Shown: piece after piece, positions 40,630-53,039 of the stretch | Numbering within the stretch: position 1 is the stretch's first letter | Layout of the letters: each line of letters opens with the position of its first letter | Assembly (NCBI RefSeq): GCF_050947335.1 | Contig: NC_134993.1 | Coordinates: 10,044,001 to 10,108,000, forward strand | Direction of reading: 5' to 3' | Length of the DNA stretch: 64,000 bases | From: Megachile rotundata | Lineage: Eukaryota; Arthropoda; Insecta; Hymenoptera; Megachilidae | Made by a program: the position numbers and the translations under genes | The notes under the pieces: generated by a model | Database searches by the model: none | Told to the model about the DNA's origin: nothing | Seen by the model: the letters and a program-made list of their open reading frames with translations, nothing else

Positions 40630-43600
40630 TCTTTGTATCAAAATTTCACTTGAAAATACTAAGTTCTATTAATACACACTCTGGCCACAGAATGTAACGA
40701 ATTCTAATTTTGTTTATTCGATCCCTTCCGATTTCAGATTTCGATCGAATAAATTATGCTATTTTGTACAACGTCGTACACAATCTGTAACAAAATTATT
40801 ATTTCAATCTCGATACATTTATCGCATACGGATGTAATCTTAAACCATTACAACTGATACAACTTTCATAACAACTTTGATCAATTACTACGGGAACTCT
40901 TCATTTAAAAGCTCATAAAGTATCACATGAATATATCAAATTATCTCGGCACAATTTTTATGGTAAAATAAAGATGTACGAATTCTGATACTTCACAATC
41001 ACTATAGAGTCTCGATAGAAGAAATATTTTGTGGACAAGCAACTGTTTATATTTCAAATACTATCCAGATTGAAGTGTTTTCTCATGATATTACCAAGGC
41101 TATCTTCTCAAAAATTAGTATAGGAAAATTGACAATACCCTCTGGAAAATATTCCAGCAAGCAGATGGTAAAATCTCACAGGATGTCCCTGAAAGAAAAA
41201 GGTTATCACGATTTATATTCTAGCACAGACGAGGTATAGGATAGACCAATCACTTTATGTGAGTTCGTGTCACACGATCTGAAATACCGACATCACTTCG
41301 ATTGCGCACTCTACGATTAGCAATGGCGATTTCAGGAACTACAATGATCGAATAATCGCGGTTGGTTAGGTAATACAGATGTCACTGGATAAGTGACCGT
41401 TGTACAAGTAACTGTTACGAATGGAACTTCGCTGACACGCAATTACATGTATGTGGCGGGTACTTATCGAACATCGGTACTTTGTGTCAAATATGCAAAC
41501 TTTTGAAGAGTTTATTAAGATGGAGACTTATGTCATCGGATCTTAAAAATAGATCATGCATCTACAGGTCATTTTTCTTGACAGATGTCTGTAATGTGTT
41601 GTTTTCAGAGTCCCAAAATTTGGAAGTAATGGAAATTTCTGGTAGAATAAAGAATGGCCGTGATCACCAAATTCACAATATTTTTTATTGTTTGAAAAAC
41701 GCTGATTCTCAAATTCATCGTGAACTTAAATCACATGAGACATATAGATTGCACCAACTATCATCAGTTTGTATTTCATTAGTCCAATAAAAGTACGGCG
41801 ATAACGCACACAAAAGGAAATGGTATACAATAAGACAAGTAGAGATTTCTCGTATGTTCACATTAGTTGTACAATTAGACATTTGAAATTCCTTGCAAAT
41901 ATTTCTAAACGATAAAACTGCGTGTAAATCGTACAGAATAAATTCTAGAAAAATGAATCTCAAAAAAGAATCGGGCCCCTCTACTTGAAACACGTTTCTA
42001 TACACATAATCCTATATTCACTGTCCTTTCGCCTCTCGTATGTAGAAAGTAGGCCATTACATCTCCTTTGTACGGTTTCAATAAGAAACTCTAATTACTT
42101 TATCAAAAATTTATTTCAAACTATTTACCATTCAACAAGTAAAAAATTGAACAGAAATTGCTAAGTTACTTTTTCAAAGTATATAATAATTTTCAAAAGA
42201 AGACAATTTTACAACATAATTTATAAAACTTGCAAAAACTTCCTAATGTGCGTGCTAATTTATACGACCTCGAAGCAAAAAGACAGTCTTTGACAACGCG
42301 TTTCGAGTACGGTCCGATATTTTCGCATGTGGGCTGTACCTTGTTTTTTTTGTCTATGTAAATATTCATCTTTACAAGAATCATACTTAGAGATAGCCGC
42401 GCTTCGTTTTAACGTCTATTCGGATGCGACACGCGTAATATGGTTTGTGTGCTTATTACATAATTAGAATGCAATGGTGACATTCAGAATAATTAGGGAC
42501 ATACGCTGTAAATTCATTGAAGCAGTGCTTAGAAGTCAAGTGAGAGCCAATAATATTTTACAATGTCTGAAGACAGATGTTATCAGAGTATATTGCTTTA
42601 AGAAATTTAAAAACAACTGGCACTGCAAACTGACCAAAACTTTCCTTTTTACATTATTATAAATATACTTATTGCTGGGTAAAACATCTTCATATTAATA
42701 AACATTAATAAATTCATTAATAAAAAATTGATGGAGATTTTTAAGTATTTAATCTTGATCTATTAAGCGCAGTTGCAATAATTGATCATAATTGCAATGC
42801 TAATCTTTAAACTTTCTACAAGTGACTCCAAAGTTATAATTTTACAAAATTATACTTTTACAAAGTAAAAAATGTTCAAAGCTTTTTTAGCATCAAAGTA
42901 ACTTTGACAATATTTACAATCCAAATTTTCAAACTTACAAATTTTTAAATATTTAAATCACAAATTTTTAAATATTTAATCTTGATTTATTAAGTGCAAT
43001 TGCAATTGTAATAATTGATCATAATTGCAATGCTAATTTTTTTTCAATTTTCTACAAGCGACTCCAAAGTTACAATTTTATAAAATTATATTTTTACAAA
43101 GTAAAAAATGTTCAAAGCTTTTTAGCATCAAAATAACTTTGACAATCTTTACAATCCAAATTTTCAAACTTACAAATTTTTAAATATTCAAACTTACAAA
43201 ATTTTAAATATTTAAATCACAAACTTTTTAAATATTTAAATTACAAATGTTTCAATATTTAAATTTGAAAATTTTTTAAAATTGTGAGTGAAAGAACCTT
43301 GGTTCTTGTAATTAAGCTATAAAATTGTTACATTAACAAAATGTATAAGATGTTTTACGCCTTAGCAATTAAGTATCATAAAATATGTACAATAAAAGAT
43401 AAAAACAATGTATAATCAAAATAAAAGAAAAGTCCCTCTAAAATTATCGATATCGAAAACCAGAGATAAGAATTTTATATTAATGCAGAAATAAGTCGTA
43501 TCACGAGGTAGTTGAGATCTTATTTAACGTAACACTTTAAACCAGTGCTCCCGAAATTTGGGACTAAAATTCTGATACTTTCATGACAAACTATTTGTAC

Positions 43601-45785
43601 TTTGAATTTTCTATACGTTTGTATACAGCAAACGTACATCGTTTAACTCTTCCTTCAATTTTGAACAATGTTTTTTCTCACATTTTATATTCTGACGAAA
43701 TGCAATCATGGATAAAAAGAAATATAAAAATACAGAATTCTGGATTGACTGGCTTAAAAATGAAAGTTTGTTACGTATAACAAACATGAATTTTTTAAAA
43801 CTTGATCGTGTATAAAGCGAAATATGATTGTTGTGGTCAATTTATCTAAGTGTCTACATTTCGATTTCGATCATAGAGATTTAATACACGTTTCAAGTAT
43901 TCTCAAATGTCAGCCCGCACGCAAATGCATCGCTGTTCGATTTCGTTTCTATTTGCAAACTCGCAAGAGTATCGCGAGCCTAATCGTGTCGTGTAATCTA
44001 TCTCGTTTCTCGAAATAATAAAGTGCAGTTTGACTTGAAAATTTATTATATATTACATGTCTTCCATCAACGCTAATTATGATATTTATTAATTACGTTA
44101 TTTGCACCGTCCTCTGAATTATTTTTCGTTTATCATACAACTAATTCTCAAAAGAAGTGACATTGCTTCAAAAGCAAAATCGAATAACAATATAAGCGAA
44201 TTTCTCGGTCTTTATCGTTAGAACTTTTTTTTCTCTTTTCTTCTTTCACTAAATTTATACATTATGTTTGCGTATATTTTAAATTTATACATTATGTATG
44301 TGTATACTTTAAATACAATATGCAATGGACCAATGACAGGATTGGTATCTTATTCATTTCCCATCTCGAGGATTACGTTCACCTTAACCAGTTATTTATA
44401 ATGCTATTTAAAAGTCGACTTGTCTAATTAATTTAAACGGCATTGCTGAATTGTTTTTACGTTCGTAAAGCTTATGAAATATATGTACATCGTACACATG
44501 TGTTCACTGACCGTGGAAACGCAAGTTTTGCAATTGATTATATTGCAACTCAATCAATGGAGCCACACACTCACAAATGAATAAGATACATTAGCCCTCA
44601 AATTCCAAACGCTCATATAGTTTTGTATTCATTTTCACAATTTTGATTACCTAATAATCTTTATATGTACATACATGGATAAAATCATGTAAGTTGAGAA
44701 ACAACTTTCTCGTTCGCGTTTTGTGCAATATTCAACGGCCGATGCTTAAACTAAATGCACATATTTCTGAAGACCGAATGAAAAAAAGAAAGAAATCATA
44801 CGTTTCTTAACAACGCAATTTATCTTTGGTTTTACCAAAAACCAAAGGGTCCCTTCACGTAAAACAATTTGTAAGGTATGTCACTGTATCATCGTAATGT
44901 AAATCAAGTTCGTGTATCGATACCTTCATTCAATATACATCGTGCTAACATGATTCATAAAAATCCCCTTTCTTAACGTAGACACAAATTTATATTCCCA
45001 ATAATACATTTCGACACAAAATATAAACTATAAACTATATTAAAATATACGAATTCAGATTTGGTGAAGTGTAAATCATAATCATCTATCTCTTAGTAAA
45101 TATACACTTTGTCCATAATCTTTGAAAAAATAAAATAATACATAGATAAAGCAAGTTTATACATAATCCAGACTTATCAGAGTAAATAAGTGCTATTTCT
45201 GCTTCTCAAAAAAAAAAAAGGAATATATGCTTGAGTGGCTAAATTAATAATTCAACGTCACCATAATATGATCAATTTTATAACAATGAATTATACTGGC
45301 AATTCATTGACACGATTTGAAAATGAACTACGCTTAAAAAAATCTTGTATCTCCAGCCATAACGTATTTTCTTTTTTTATGAATCCATAGATTCGATAAC
45401 AGGACAAGGATTTACAGTTGAGGGCACTTTTTTTCTCCGCCTGTTATTAATATAGCCGCTGGACCATTCGTATGCTATTTTTCAAACAGCAAGGATTCAG
45501 CGTAATGTACAGATATTGTACTTCTAAATCTACCGATCTATAACTTGGAGATCGATAATCCACGGATTGTTCTCATCTTTTCGTACTCTATTTTTCTCTG
45601 TGTTTTCCTCGTTTCTTTTTTTTTCGTAGAGTACACGTAAGCCCCAGACATATATATTTGTACATAGCTATCATATCCAATGGAAAGTGTACATTAAACG
45701 CAACTGAATCACGTACAGTTCACTCACAACATCAAAAATAGACTATTGCAAGAGTGCATTAGCATGTGACACCCTGTAGATATTA
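40630..45785. other. Intergenic between ZNF598 and the AT-hook gene
   Basis: No convincing gene. The first ~150 bp (40630-40780) should hold the ZNF598 promoter and 5' UTR. Open frames at 41482-41790 and 43583-44018 lack any recognisable domain or splice support. The part nearest 46141 may be 3' UTR of the minus-strand gene. A 227-bp duplication lies at 42750-43205. Confidence 0.45.
42750..43205. repeat. 227-bp tandem duplication
   Basis: CTTGATCTATTAAGCGCAGT at 42754 and CTTGATTTATTAAGTGCAAT at 42981 start two similar blocks. Both contain TTGATCATAATTGCAATGC, GACTCCAAAGTTA and AATGTTCAAAGC. No gene was seen in it. Confidence 0.8.
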
Positions 45786-45840
45786 CTCAACCAAGGTACC
45801 GTTCCCCATACATTCCGTGACTTTCTTCTCCTGTTGGAAT
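45786..45840 (-). other. Candidate alternative terminal exon
   Basis: On the minus strand an acceptor-like CTACGTTTCAG ends at 45841. The following sequence is open for 17-31 codons in each frame and then stops. One reading, in phase 0, is IPTGEESHGMYGERYLG. The upstream AT-hook gene has a weak phase-0 donor (CGA|GTATAAG) in its last codons at 46145, so this could be an alternative 3' exon. It may equally be chance; no transcript evidence is available here. Confidence 0.25.
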
Positions 45841-46141
45841 CTGAAACGTAGACGATATGTACAAATTTTTAATGATATCACAATATCACTCTTATAAGTC
45901 TCTGAGTCTTTTTTCCTTTTTTTTTAAATGCGATTTATCGCACAGTTATATAAATTGTTGATCCCACATTGTTGGACTATAATATAATGCAGCATCTGAT
46001 AGATATAATAATCTTGAGATCACATATATTACATTAAAAATTGATCGCGATTTTTTAAGAGTGTTCTACGTGTACATATTGCCTACGATGCAGATTCTGT
46101 TCTAAATGTAGTACAGGAAATACACGCAAATTACGTTAATC

Positions 46142-48676
46142 TTATACTCGTCCACGTGGCTTTTTTCGGGGAGTTGTCTCTTCGGTCGCCTGAATTCCAC
46201 TTGCTGTTGCTGTACGTTTCGGGCGTCCTGTTGCTTTGTTATTTTGTGGCGGGCTCTGTGCAGGCGCTGAAAGTAGCGTTAACATTTTATTATTCTTTTA
46301 ACGCTCAATTAAAGTCATAGCACTAAATATCCTTACCCCGTAGTTTTGTCCTTGAAACTGCACTTGTAGTATTATTACTTTGTTGCTTCGTACCCTTTTT
46401 ATTTTCACTTTTTTTAACTTCGGTATTATTTTTAGTTGCATCTACCGACGCTGTGGTATTAGTAACAGTAGTAACAGCAGTTGTAGTTGTGTTGGTAGCA
46501 ACAACGGTAGCACCTTCGTTCCCAGACTTTGTGTTTCTGTTTAATGCTCTTTCCGCTCTACTGGATCCCTTTGCGACGGACTTAGCAATCGCTAATGCTT
46601 TATTCACTGTTCGTTTTTTTGAACGACTTGATTTAGGTGATTTCTTATCGGAGTCTTCATCGGCTGTTTCATCTTCGGAAGAGCTTTCAACTTGCTTTGA
46701 TTTCTTACGTAGATTTTGTTTTTGTTTGTGCATATTATAATTTTTTCTCTTCTTTAACTGTGATTCATCCTTATAAAGTGAAAGGTCAACTGTGGATAAG
46801 ATATTGAAATTTTAGCATTACATTTTTAAATAATATTTAAAAACGATATTAATATTTAAAAATGAATAATATTTAAAATAACAAGGTTCGAAATATGAAA
46901 ATACTAACGGCCATCAGGATGTTCTTCTGTCACTCGAGGTTTTTCAGACACGCCGGCTTCAACATCAATTGCTCTCTTTAAAATATTCTCAGTGCGTAGG
47001 AGCTCTATTTTGGTTAACTGGAATTTGTTTTTATCGATTTTATTCAAATTTAGATTTGTTAATATACAATCAAAATCTGAAATTTAAAAAAAAGATTAAA
47101 GTATGTAAATGAACTCTTTACATTATAAGTAATAAGATTTATACAGCAATATAACAATAAAACTAATTTAGAGTTTTAAAAAGTATAAATCTAGTAATTA
47201 CAATTGCAATTTTAGATAAAATTACCTATGAAATCATAAAAATCTGGTGAATATATTTCTCCATTGTTTTTGTCTTGAGAAAGCCAACGTATACGAATTC
47301 GTCTGCTCGATTTGTATATATTTTGCATTGCTTGACATACATAGAAGCTTCCTTCTGCATTTCTCACAGCCAAAAATTCATTTCTAATAATAAACATCAA
47401 CAAAAGTTAATTTATGTATGGTATTAAGCCAACATTACCAATTTAATTAATAAAAATCATGTATTAATAAATGAAAATTAATGTAAAAAGTTAAAAAATT
47501 TTATTGTTATTCACCATTCATGTATGTATTTTCTATCCTTAAAAAACAAACGATTCTCATACTTACTTATAGAACACTATAAGTTTGTCATCGGAAGCTT
47601 TTGATGGTGGAGGCTTATTCAAATTTTTGACAAGCAATGCAATTTCTGGCAATGGACTTTGATAAGGCTGTGTTTGAATTCGATTTCTTTTTGGTTTACT
47701 TGCTCCATCTGAAGCTACTGGTGTTCCTTTTAAATCCTTTAATTCTCTAGATTTTCTTTTATTTGCTTTTGGTGAACCAGTGCTCTTTGTTTCAACCTTT
47801 GGTGGATTGTTTGTTTGTGACGCTGCTGAACTATCTGGTACATGTTTTATACTTTGAGATGTGGCTTTTGGCTTTTGACTTTCAGCTTTTGTCGATCCAT
47901 CTTCGGTTTTGTGGGTAGTTAACTTTGTTTGTAAAGTTGTGCTGATTGGAATTCCATCAGAATCTTTTGAACCGTTGTTTACAGGGGTCTTCTTTTCTTC
48001 AACTTTATTTTGCAGTGGTGGACATAATGCTAAAGAAACATATATATATATATATACATATATCATATACATGTTTATATGCATCACAATGTTAATGAAT
48101 TTGACATTCATAAAGAGATTGTTAAATGTAATTCTTATAACACAGATAACATCATAGTATAAAAGATTTAATAAATGAAACAAAATAACAGAATTAATAG
48201 AATATGTGATGCTTTTACTAACCAGGAAAATCTAAATTAATGGATGTCATCTCTTGTTCTGATTGAATTTCTTTCTGTGATTCTTGAGTAGGGTTATCTG
48301 GACTTAAATTATTGTTTCTGTTAGATTCGCTTTGTTTTATAGTAGCAGTTATGTTTTGCTCTGTTTCTGTTTTTATGATTTCAACTCCATTAGGAATCAA
48401 TTTATCCATGTCAGATTCCTTTTCAGAATTACTGCTTATATATGGAGGCGTTTGATATACAGAAGGTCTATGATCTTGTACTAAGCTTAAAGGCTGACTG
48501 GGTGGTTGCAATGTAACGTAACTTAATCCAGTTCCTGATAAAGGCTTCATAGATCCTGGTTCTGATCCTGACACAACTTTTTGCGCCATTGCATTCATAG
48601 GTAGAATAGAATGACTGGTAGATGTCGGAGAAGTACCTACTCCGGGTATCGTTGATTTTAAGGCCGATGCACTCAT
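46142..48676 (-). CDS. Unrecognised basic AT-hook-like nuclear-type protein
   Basis: Six coding exons: 48676-48223, 48029-47567, 47383-47226, 47076-46909, 46789-46337 and 46266-46142. All junctions are GT-AG with matching phases, and the joined frame is 606 residues. The N-terminal half is Ser/Pro/Thr/Gln-rich and disordered. Residues about 285-390 form the only folded-looking part (EIALLVKNLNKPPPSKASDD, FLAVRNAEGSFYVCQAMQNI, IRIRWLSQD, DFYDFIDFDCILTNL). An acidic/Lys-Ser tract follows, and the C-terminus carries ATGRPKRT and KKPRGRV, which resemble AT-hooks. I infer a chromatin role but cannot name the family. An upstream in-frame ATG at 48718 would add 14 residues; an acceptor-like TATTTAG just before MSAS favours the start used here. 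Confidence 0.82.
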
Positions 48677-48721
48677 TTTCGCTAAATACGTCTCTAAATA
48701 CTTATAAAAAATTGGCATCAA

Positions 48722-49592
48722 TTATGTGAATTTATCATATAATTACGATGTATTTAAAAACACAAATGTTGTTTAAAGCTGGAAAGATTGCTAATGGAGG
48801 GAATATATGTCTTATTGGTTATATCATAGAGCCATATTGGTATGATTCATGCATTTTTGTCATTTATTTTAATGGTCATATCTACTAACAAACTCTTGTA
48901 AATTTAGAGAGTCAGATGGTATGAACGAGGTCTCTTGCTTCTATATTACTCATAAGCAATGTTTCCAGCACTGTATAGTACATTAATGTTTCTGATGTGA
49001 CGATCAATTTAACTTTTATTTTGTATCTAATAATTTGATAGCAGCAGCTACAAAAATATTAAAAATTACAAAAAATCAACAAAGTACTGCATGAAAACAT
49101 TCCAACAATGAGTACAGTAGTTTGCTACTTATAGTTTGGTTAATAAAACAATGTAAATAAAAGCAACCTTCATAATAATAGAAGAAAAACACAGAATGCT
49201 AAGATGTGGCAGCAATGTATGAAAAAAAACGAGGGAGAATTGAGGAAAAACTCAGGTACAGAGGGTGGTCGAGGAGGGAGGGGGTAATTAGAAGAGTAAA
49301 CATAAACACGAAGGAAACTTTTGCTAGTTTAAAACTAAATAATACCGAAGAGCCCACGTAATATTTTTGTTCTTAGAGATTAACTGGAAATTACCTCGAC
49401 GTTATCAAGTCTTGAATACGGGTATATATTCTCTTACTAAACTTCCACGGATAGTTGATCGCTGCGCGTTAACACACGGTTAACTCATTTTCCCACACAC
49501 TTCCTCGACGCGTGAACATTTCTTTTCAGCTAACATTTCATACAGTGTACGCGTAGCATAGTCCATTTATCGAAGATATTCACTTAACTTAC
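48722..49592 (-). other. Likely first intron of the AT-hook gene
   Basis: No open frame or repeat of note. It is bounded by the candidate 5' UTR donor at 49592 and the first coding exon. Confidence 0.35.
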
Positions 49593-49720
49593 CGAATTCT
49601 ACAAAACAAAACGATAAAGGCTTGCGCGCTATAGAAAGCCGTGATTTTACCCGCACGAAAAAAAACAGGAATGCCAGACGTTAGATGGCGTCGGTTCTTG
49701 GACGCCATGTGTGGCGCAAA
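49593..49720 (-). promoter_or_regulatory. Probable first non-coding exon and promoter of the AT-hook gene
   Basis: A good donor, TTCG|GTAAGT, lies on the minus strand at 49592, downstream of a GC-richer patch (49620-49720). The coding exon begins just after an acceptor-like TATTTAG near 48681. A 5' UTR exon spliced over ~0.9 kb is therefore plausible. The transcription start is not defined by the sequence. Confidence 0.35.
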
Positions 49721-51036
49721 CTTGATTTCATATTCATTCTGATTGGTTCCACAACGATAGCTTCGTTTCTTTTGTATTAATTTCTTCGAATATAAAAATT
49801 ATTATGCACCTGTAATATTATTTACTTTTTATGGCTGACTTCTGATTAAAATTTTTTTGATTTAAATACAATACTTTTTTCACGCCGTTTTGTTAATAGG
49901 TAAAAAAACATAAAGCTTCGTCTTTTTTTCGTTAGAATGTTATGCTTTGAAAAAAGTCTATTCGGTACTTATGCATTGATATGATATCATAAATGTATAA
50001 AATATATTAAACAATTACATAATGTAACATATAAACATATGTGTATTTTTTTTACCAAAAATTCTACAATTTACAAAAAATATTTTTGTTACGTCATTTG
50101 CCATTTAAATATTGTATAACATGAAATAGTTTCTGTATTTATAATTTATCTGAAATATTCTTTCTGTAGAAGAAATTAATAAATAATTGTGTAACACTAA
50201 TTAGTATTTATATAGTGGACTTTTAATAATTCTTTTGGATGAAATCATTTATTGTGTGATATTTATAACGATATTGGTACTGAAACTTATAATACTTACA
50301 ATTGAAGACTATAACAAATGTGTACAATGCGTTACTTTTTCATAATGAAATAATAGCAGTATTATTATATAACGAAACAATAGAAACAATCTATATTATG
50401 TGTGCGAATTGTTTCTTTATTTTTTCATTTATTAAAAACACGTTACGCGCCATTTACATGTCATAAGATTAAAAAGATTTAGTAGTACTAAAAATAGAAA
50501 TGTGCAACTATATTAATTGTTCTTAAAATATAACATATTTGCTCACGTAAATGAAACTTCAGTTTTTATCTATCACAGATAGATCGAGATTCATGACAGA
50601 AGTTTTTGCAAAAAGACAGATTATGCTGGCCGTAATCTTATATTGATATAAATGAACCAATCAGAAAAAATTGGAAACCGACGTCACCACGGCTAAAAAG
50701 TTTGAGCTTCAGTTCTTACTATTTTTTTACAAAGTTTTTTAGAATTATTTAATTGAAGATACAATTTTGTATTCTTATTAGAAAATCTGAAACGGCCATA
50801 TTTTATGACGTTTACTCACACCAGCGCAAACTGCATGAAAATATGTCCATGAAATGAACGTATTGTAATTGTTATCGAGAATGAAATGAACTTTAGACTA
50901 TTGTCAACAAAGTGGTCCCGCCACATATAAGAAACGCTGTACAGTTCTATATAAACATATTGTGGTATATATCGTGAATAGGAATTTATAATTTACAGTT
51001 GTATAATTTATCGATTTCTTGATTATTTAGTTAACG
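49721..51036. promoter_or_regulatory. Divergent intergenic region, ETF beta promoter side
   Basis: AT-rich with no gene. A TATA-like CTATATAAAC at 50948 lies about 90 bp before the ETF beta start and may be its core promoter; the 5' UTR would follow. Confidence 0.4.
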
Positions 51037-52136
51037 ATGGCGCGTGCACTCGTAGGTGTAAAGAGAGTTATCGATTATGCAGTTAAGGTATATTTGAAAA
51101 AAATGCTACAAAATTCAGAAGCAAGAAATACTAACAAAATTACTGTTTTGAATATTTGGCCTGATATAAAATAATGAATGTACTAATATTTAAATATTAT
51201 ATAATTTCATGTCATACAAGAATTTACTTTATTATAAGGAGTAAAATATAAATTGTATGATACTTTCCAGATATGTTATATGCATCGTACAGTTTATGTA
51301 ACATATATTTTATTTTTTTTTTTATTTTCAGATTCGTGTTAAACCAGATAAGACAGGTGTTGTAACTGATGGAATTAAGCATTCGATGAATCCTTTTGAT
51401 GAAATTGCAATTGAAGAAGCTGTACGAATGAAAGAAAAGAAACTTGTACAGGAAATAATTGCAGTTTCATGTGGACCAGCACAATCTCAAGATGTTATAA
51501 GAACTGCACTTGCAATGGGTGCTGATAAAGGAATTCATGTCGAGATATCTGGGCCTGAATATGAAACTTTACAACCTATTCATGTTTCTAAAATTCTAGC
51601 CAAATTAGCTCAAGATGAAAAAGCAGATTTAGTAATTGTTGGCAAGCAAGCTATAGATGATGATTGCAATCAAACTGCACAAATGATTGGAGGCCTCTTG
51701 GACTGGCCAACTGGTACATTTTGTAGTAAAGTATGTTAAATAATTATAATTTAATATAATGCTGTATACATCTAATTTTTATGCAGTGCAATGATAAAGT
51801 TGTTTATTTATCTTATTATAATAGGTTGAAAAAACAAATGGTGAACTAAATATTACACGTGAAGTTGATGGAGGTTTAGAAGTTCTTAAAATGAAAATGC
51901 CAGCAGTTTTAAGTGCTGATCTTCGTCTTAATGAACCACGGTATGCCACATTACCGAATATCATGAAAGCTAAAAAGAAACCGGTTAAAAAGATGACTCC
52001 AAAAGATCTTGGTATAGATACTGCTGCAAGAATTGATATTTTGTCAGTTGAAGAACCACCAGCTAGACAGGGTGGCGTTATTCTACCAGATATTGATACT
52101 CTAATTACAAAATTAAAAGAAGGTGGACACGTTTAG
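51037..52136 (+). CDS. Etfb: Electron transfer flavoprotein subunit beta
   Basis: The mitochondrial matrix protein pairs with ETF alpha and passes electrons from acyl-CoA and related dehydrogenases to ETF-ubiquinone oxidoreductase. Three exons, 51037-51087, 51332-51730 and 51825-52136, have GT-AG borders all in phase 0, giving 253 residues (human 255). The N-terminus MARALVGVKRVIDYAVKIRV and the block VIVGKQAIDDDCNQTAQMIG, which binds the structural AMP, are typical. The signature DLRLNEPRYATLPNIMKAKK contains the dehydrogenase-recognition leucine (L193 here, Leu195 in human). As in other animals there is no cleaved targeting peptide. AATAAA at 52253 is a likely poly(A) signal. Confidence 0.97.
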
Positions 52137-53039
52137 TTGCTTGTCACAACAAAAATGTTTTACAGTGTTTTTTACTTGTTATACTTTTTATTAAATTTTG
52201 CTGTATATAGAACAACTTTTTATACACTATGAGATGTTGCATGTTATATTTCAATAAATTTTTTCTGCAGAAAATAAAGCAATAGGTCCCTTTATCATAT
52301 AACTGATAGTCATAATAAAATAACATCTTATATATATATTTATATATCTCTTTGGTAAATAACAACATTGTATTTCTACATCAAATTTGTACTTCTACGT
52401 TTTCATACATTATTGACGTCAACTATCGCGTGCTTGTACATTGTGTAGACATTTTTATTATTCACTAGGTTTCATAAACTCTCATTTACACATATTTATG
52501 ATAAGTAAATTTTACTTAACAATCGGTAGTAAATAGTAAATGTTATATATCCCTGCATATATTTCTCGTTACATATAACAAATAACAAATTGACAGAATA
52601 TTTTGATTATAAATTCTTTGTCATCAATACTATATATTTCACCGGGAATGTTCTACATTTAAATACGAAACTTATAAGAATATATCTCTTTAAAAATCAT
52701 TCTACTAAAATATATAATTCATACGGTCATTAATCTTTTTTAAAGATACGTACTACATGTCTTCATAGAAAAGATAGAGTTAAATGCCAATACCCGTATT
52801 TATTACCCTACAAATGTTAATTCTTTAAAGAATCGAGTAATAATAATGTAATATTATTACATTATAAGTAATCCAATCCAGAAAATAATTTTCTTAATAC
52901 TTATTTTCTCTTTTTAATATACTTTGTATAAGCTAATACGTTACAGAAAACTTGTTAAACAGTCTTTTATAGTTAAGATCTATTTATATATGTCGAAAGA
53001 CAAAAAGAAGTGAATGTTACTTAAAACCTTACTTATTCC
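52137..53039. other. Convergent 3' regions of ETF beta and UBASH3
   Basis: AT-rich UTR-type sequence. AATAAA at 52253-52258 suits ETF beta and a minus-strand AATAAA (52799-52804) suits UBASH3. No gene was seen. Confidence 0.5.

Noticed and set aside
41482..41790. 102-codon plus-strand frame
   Set aside because: No domain, no clear promoter or splice sites, and unremarkable composition.
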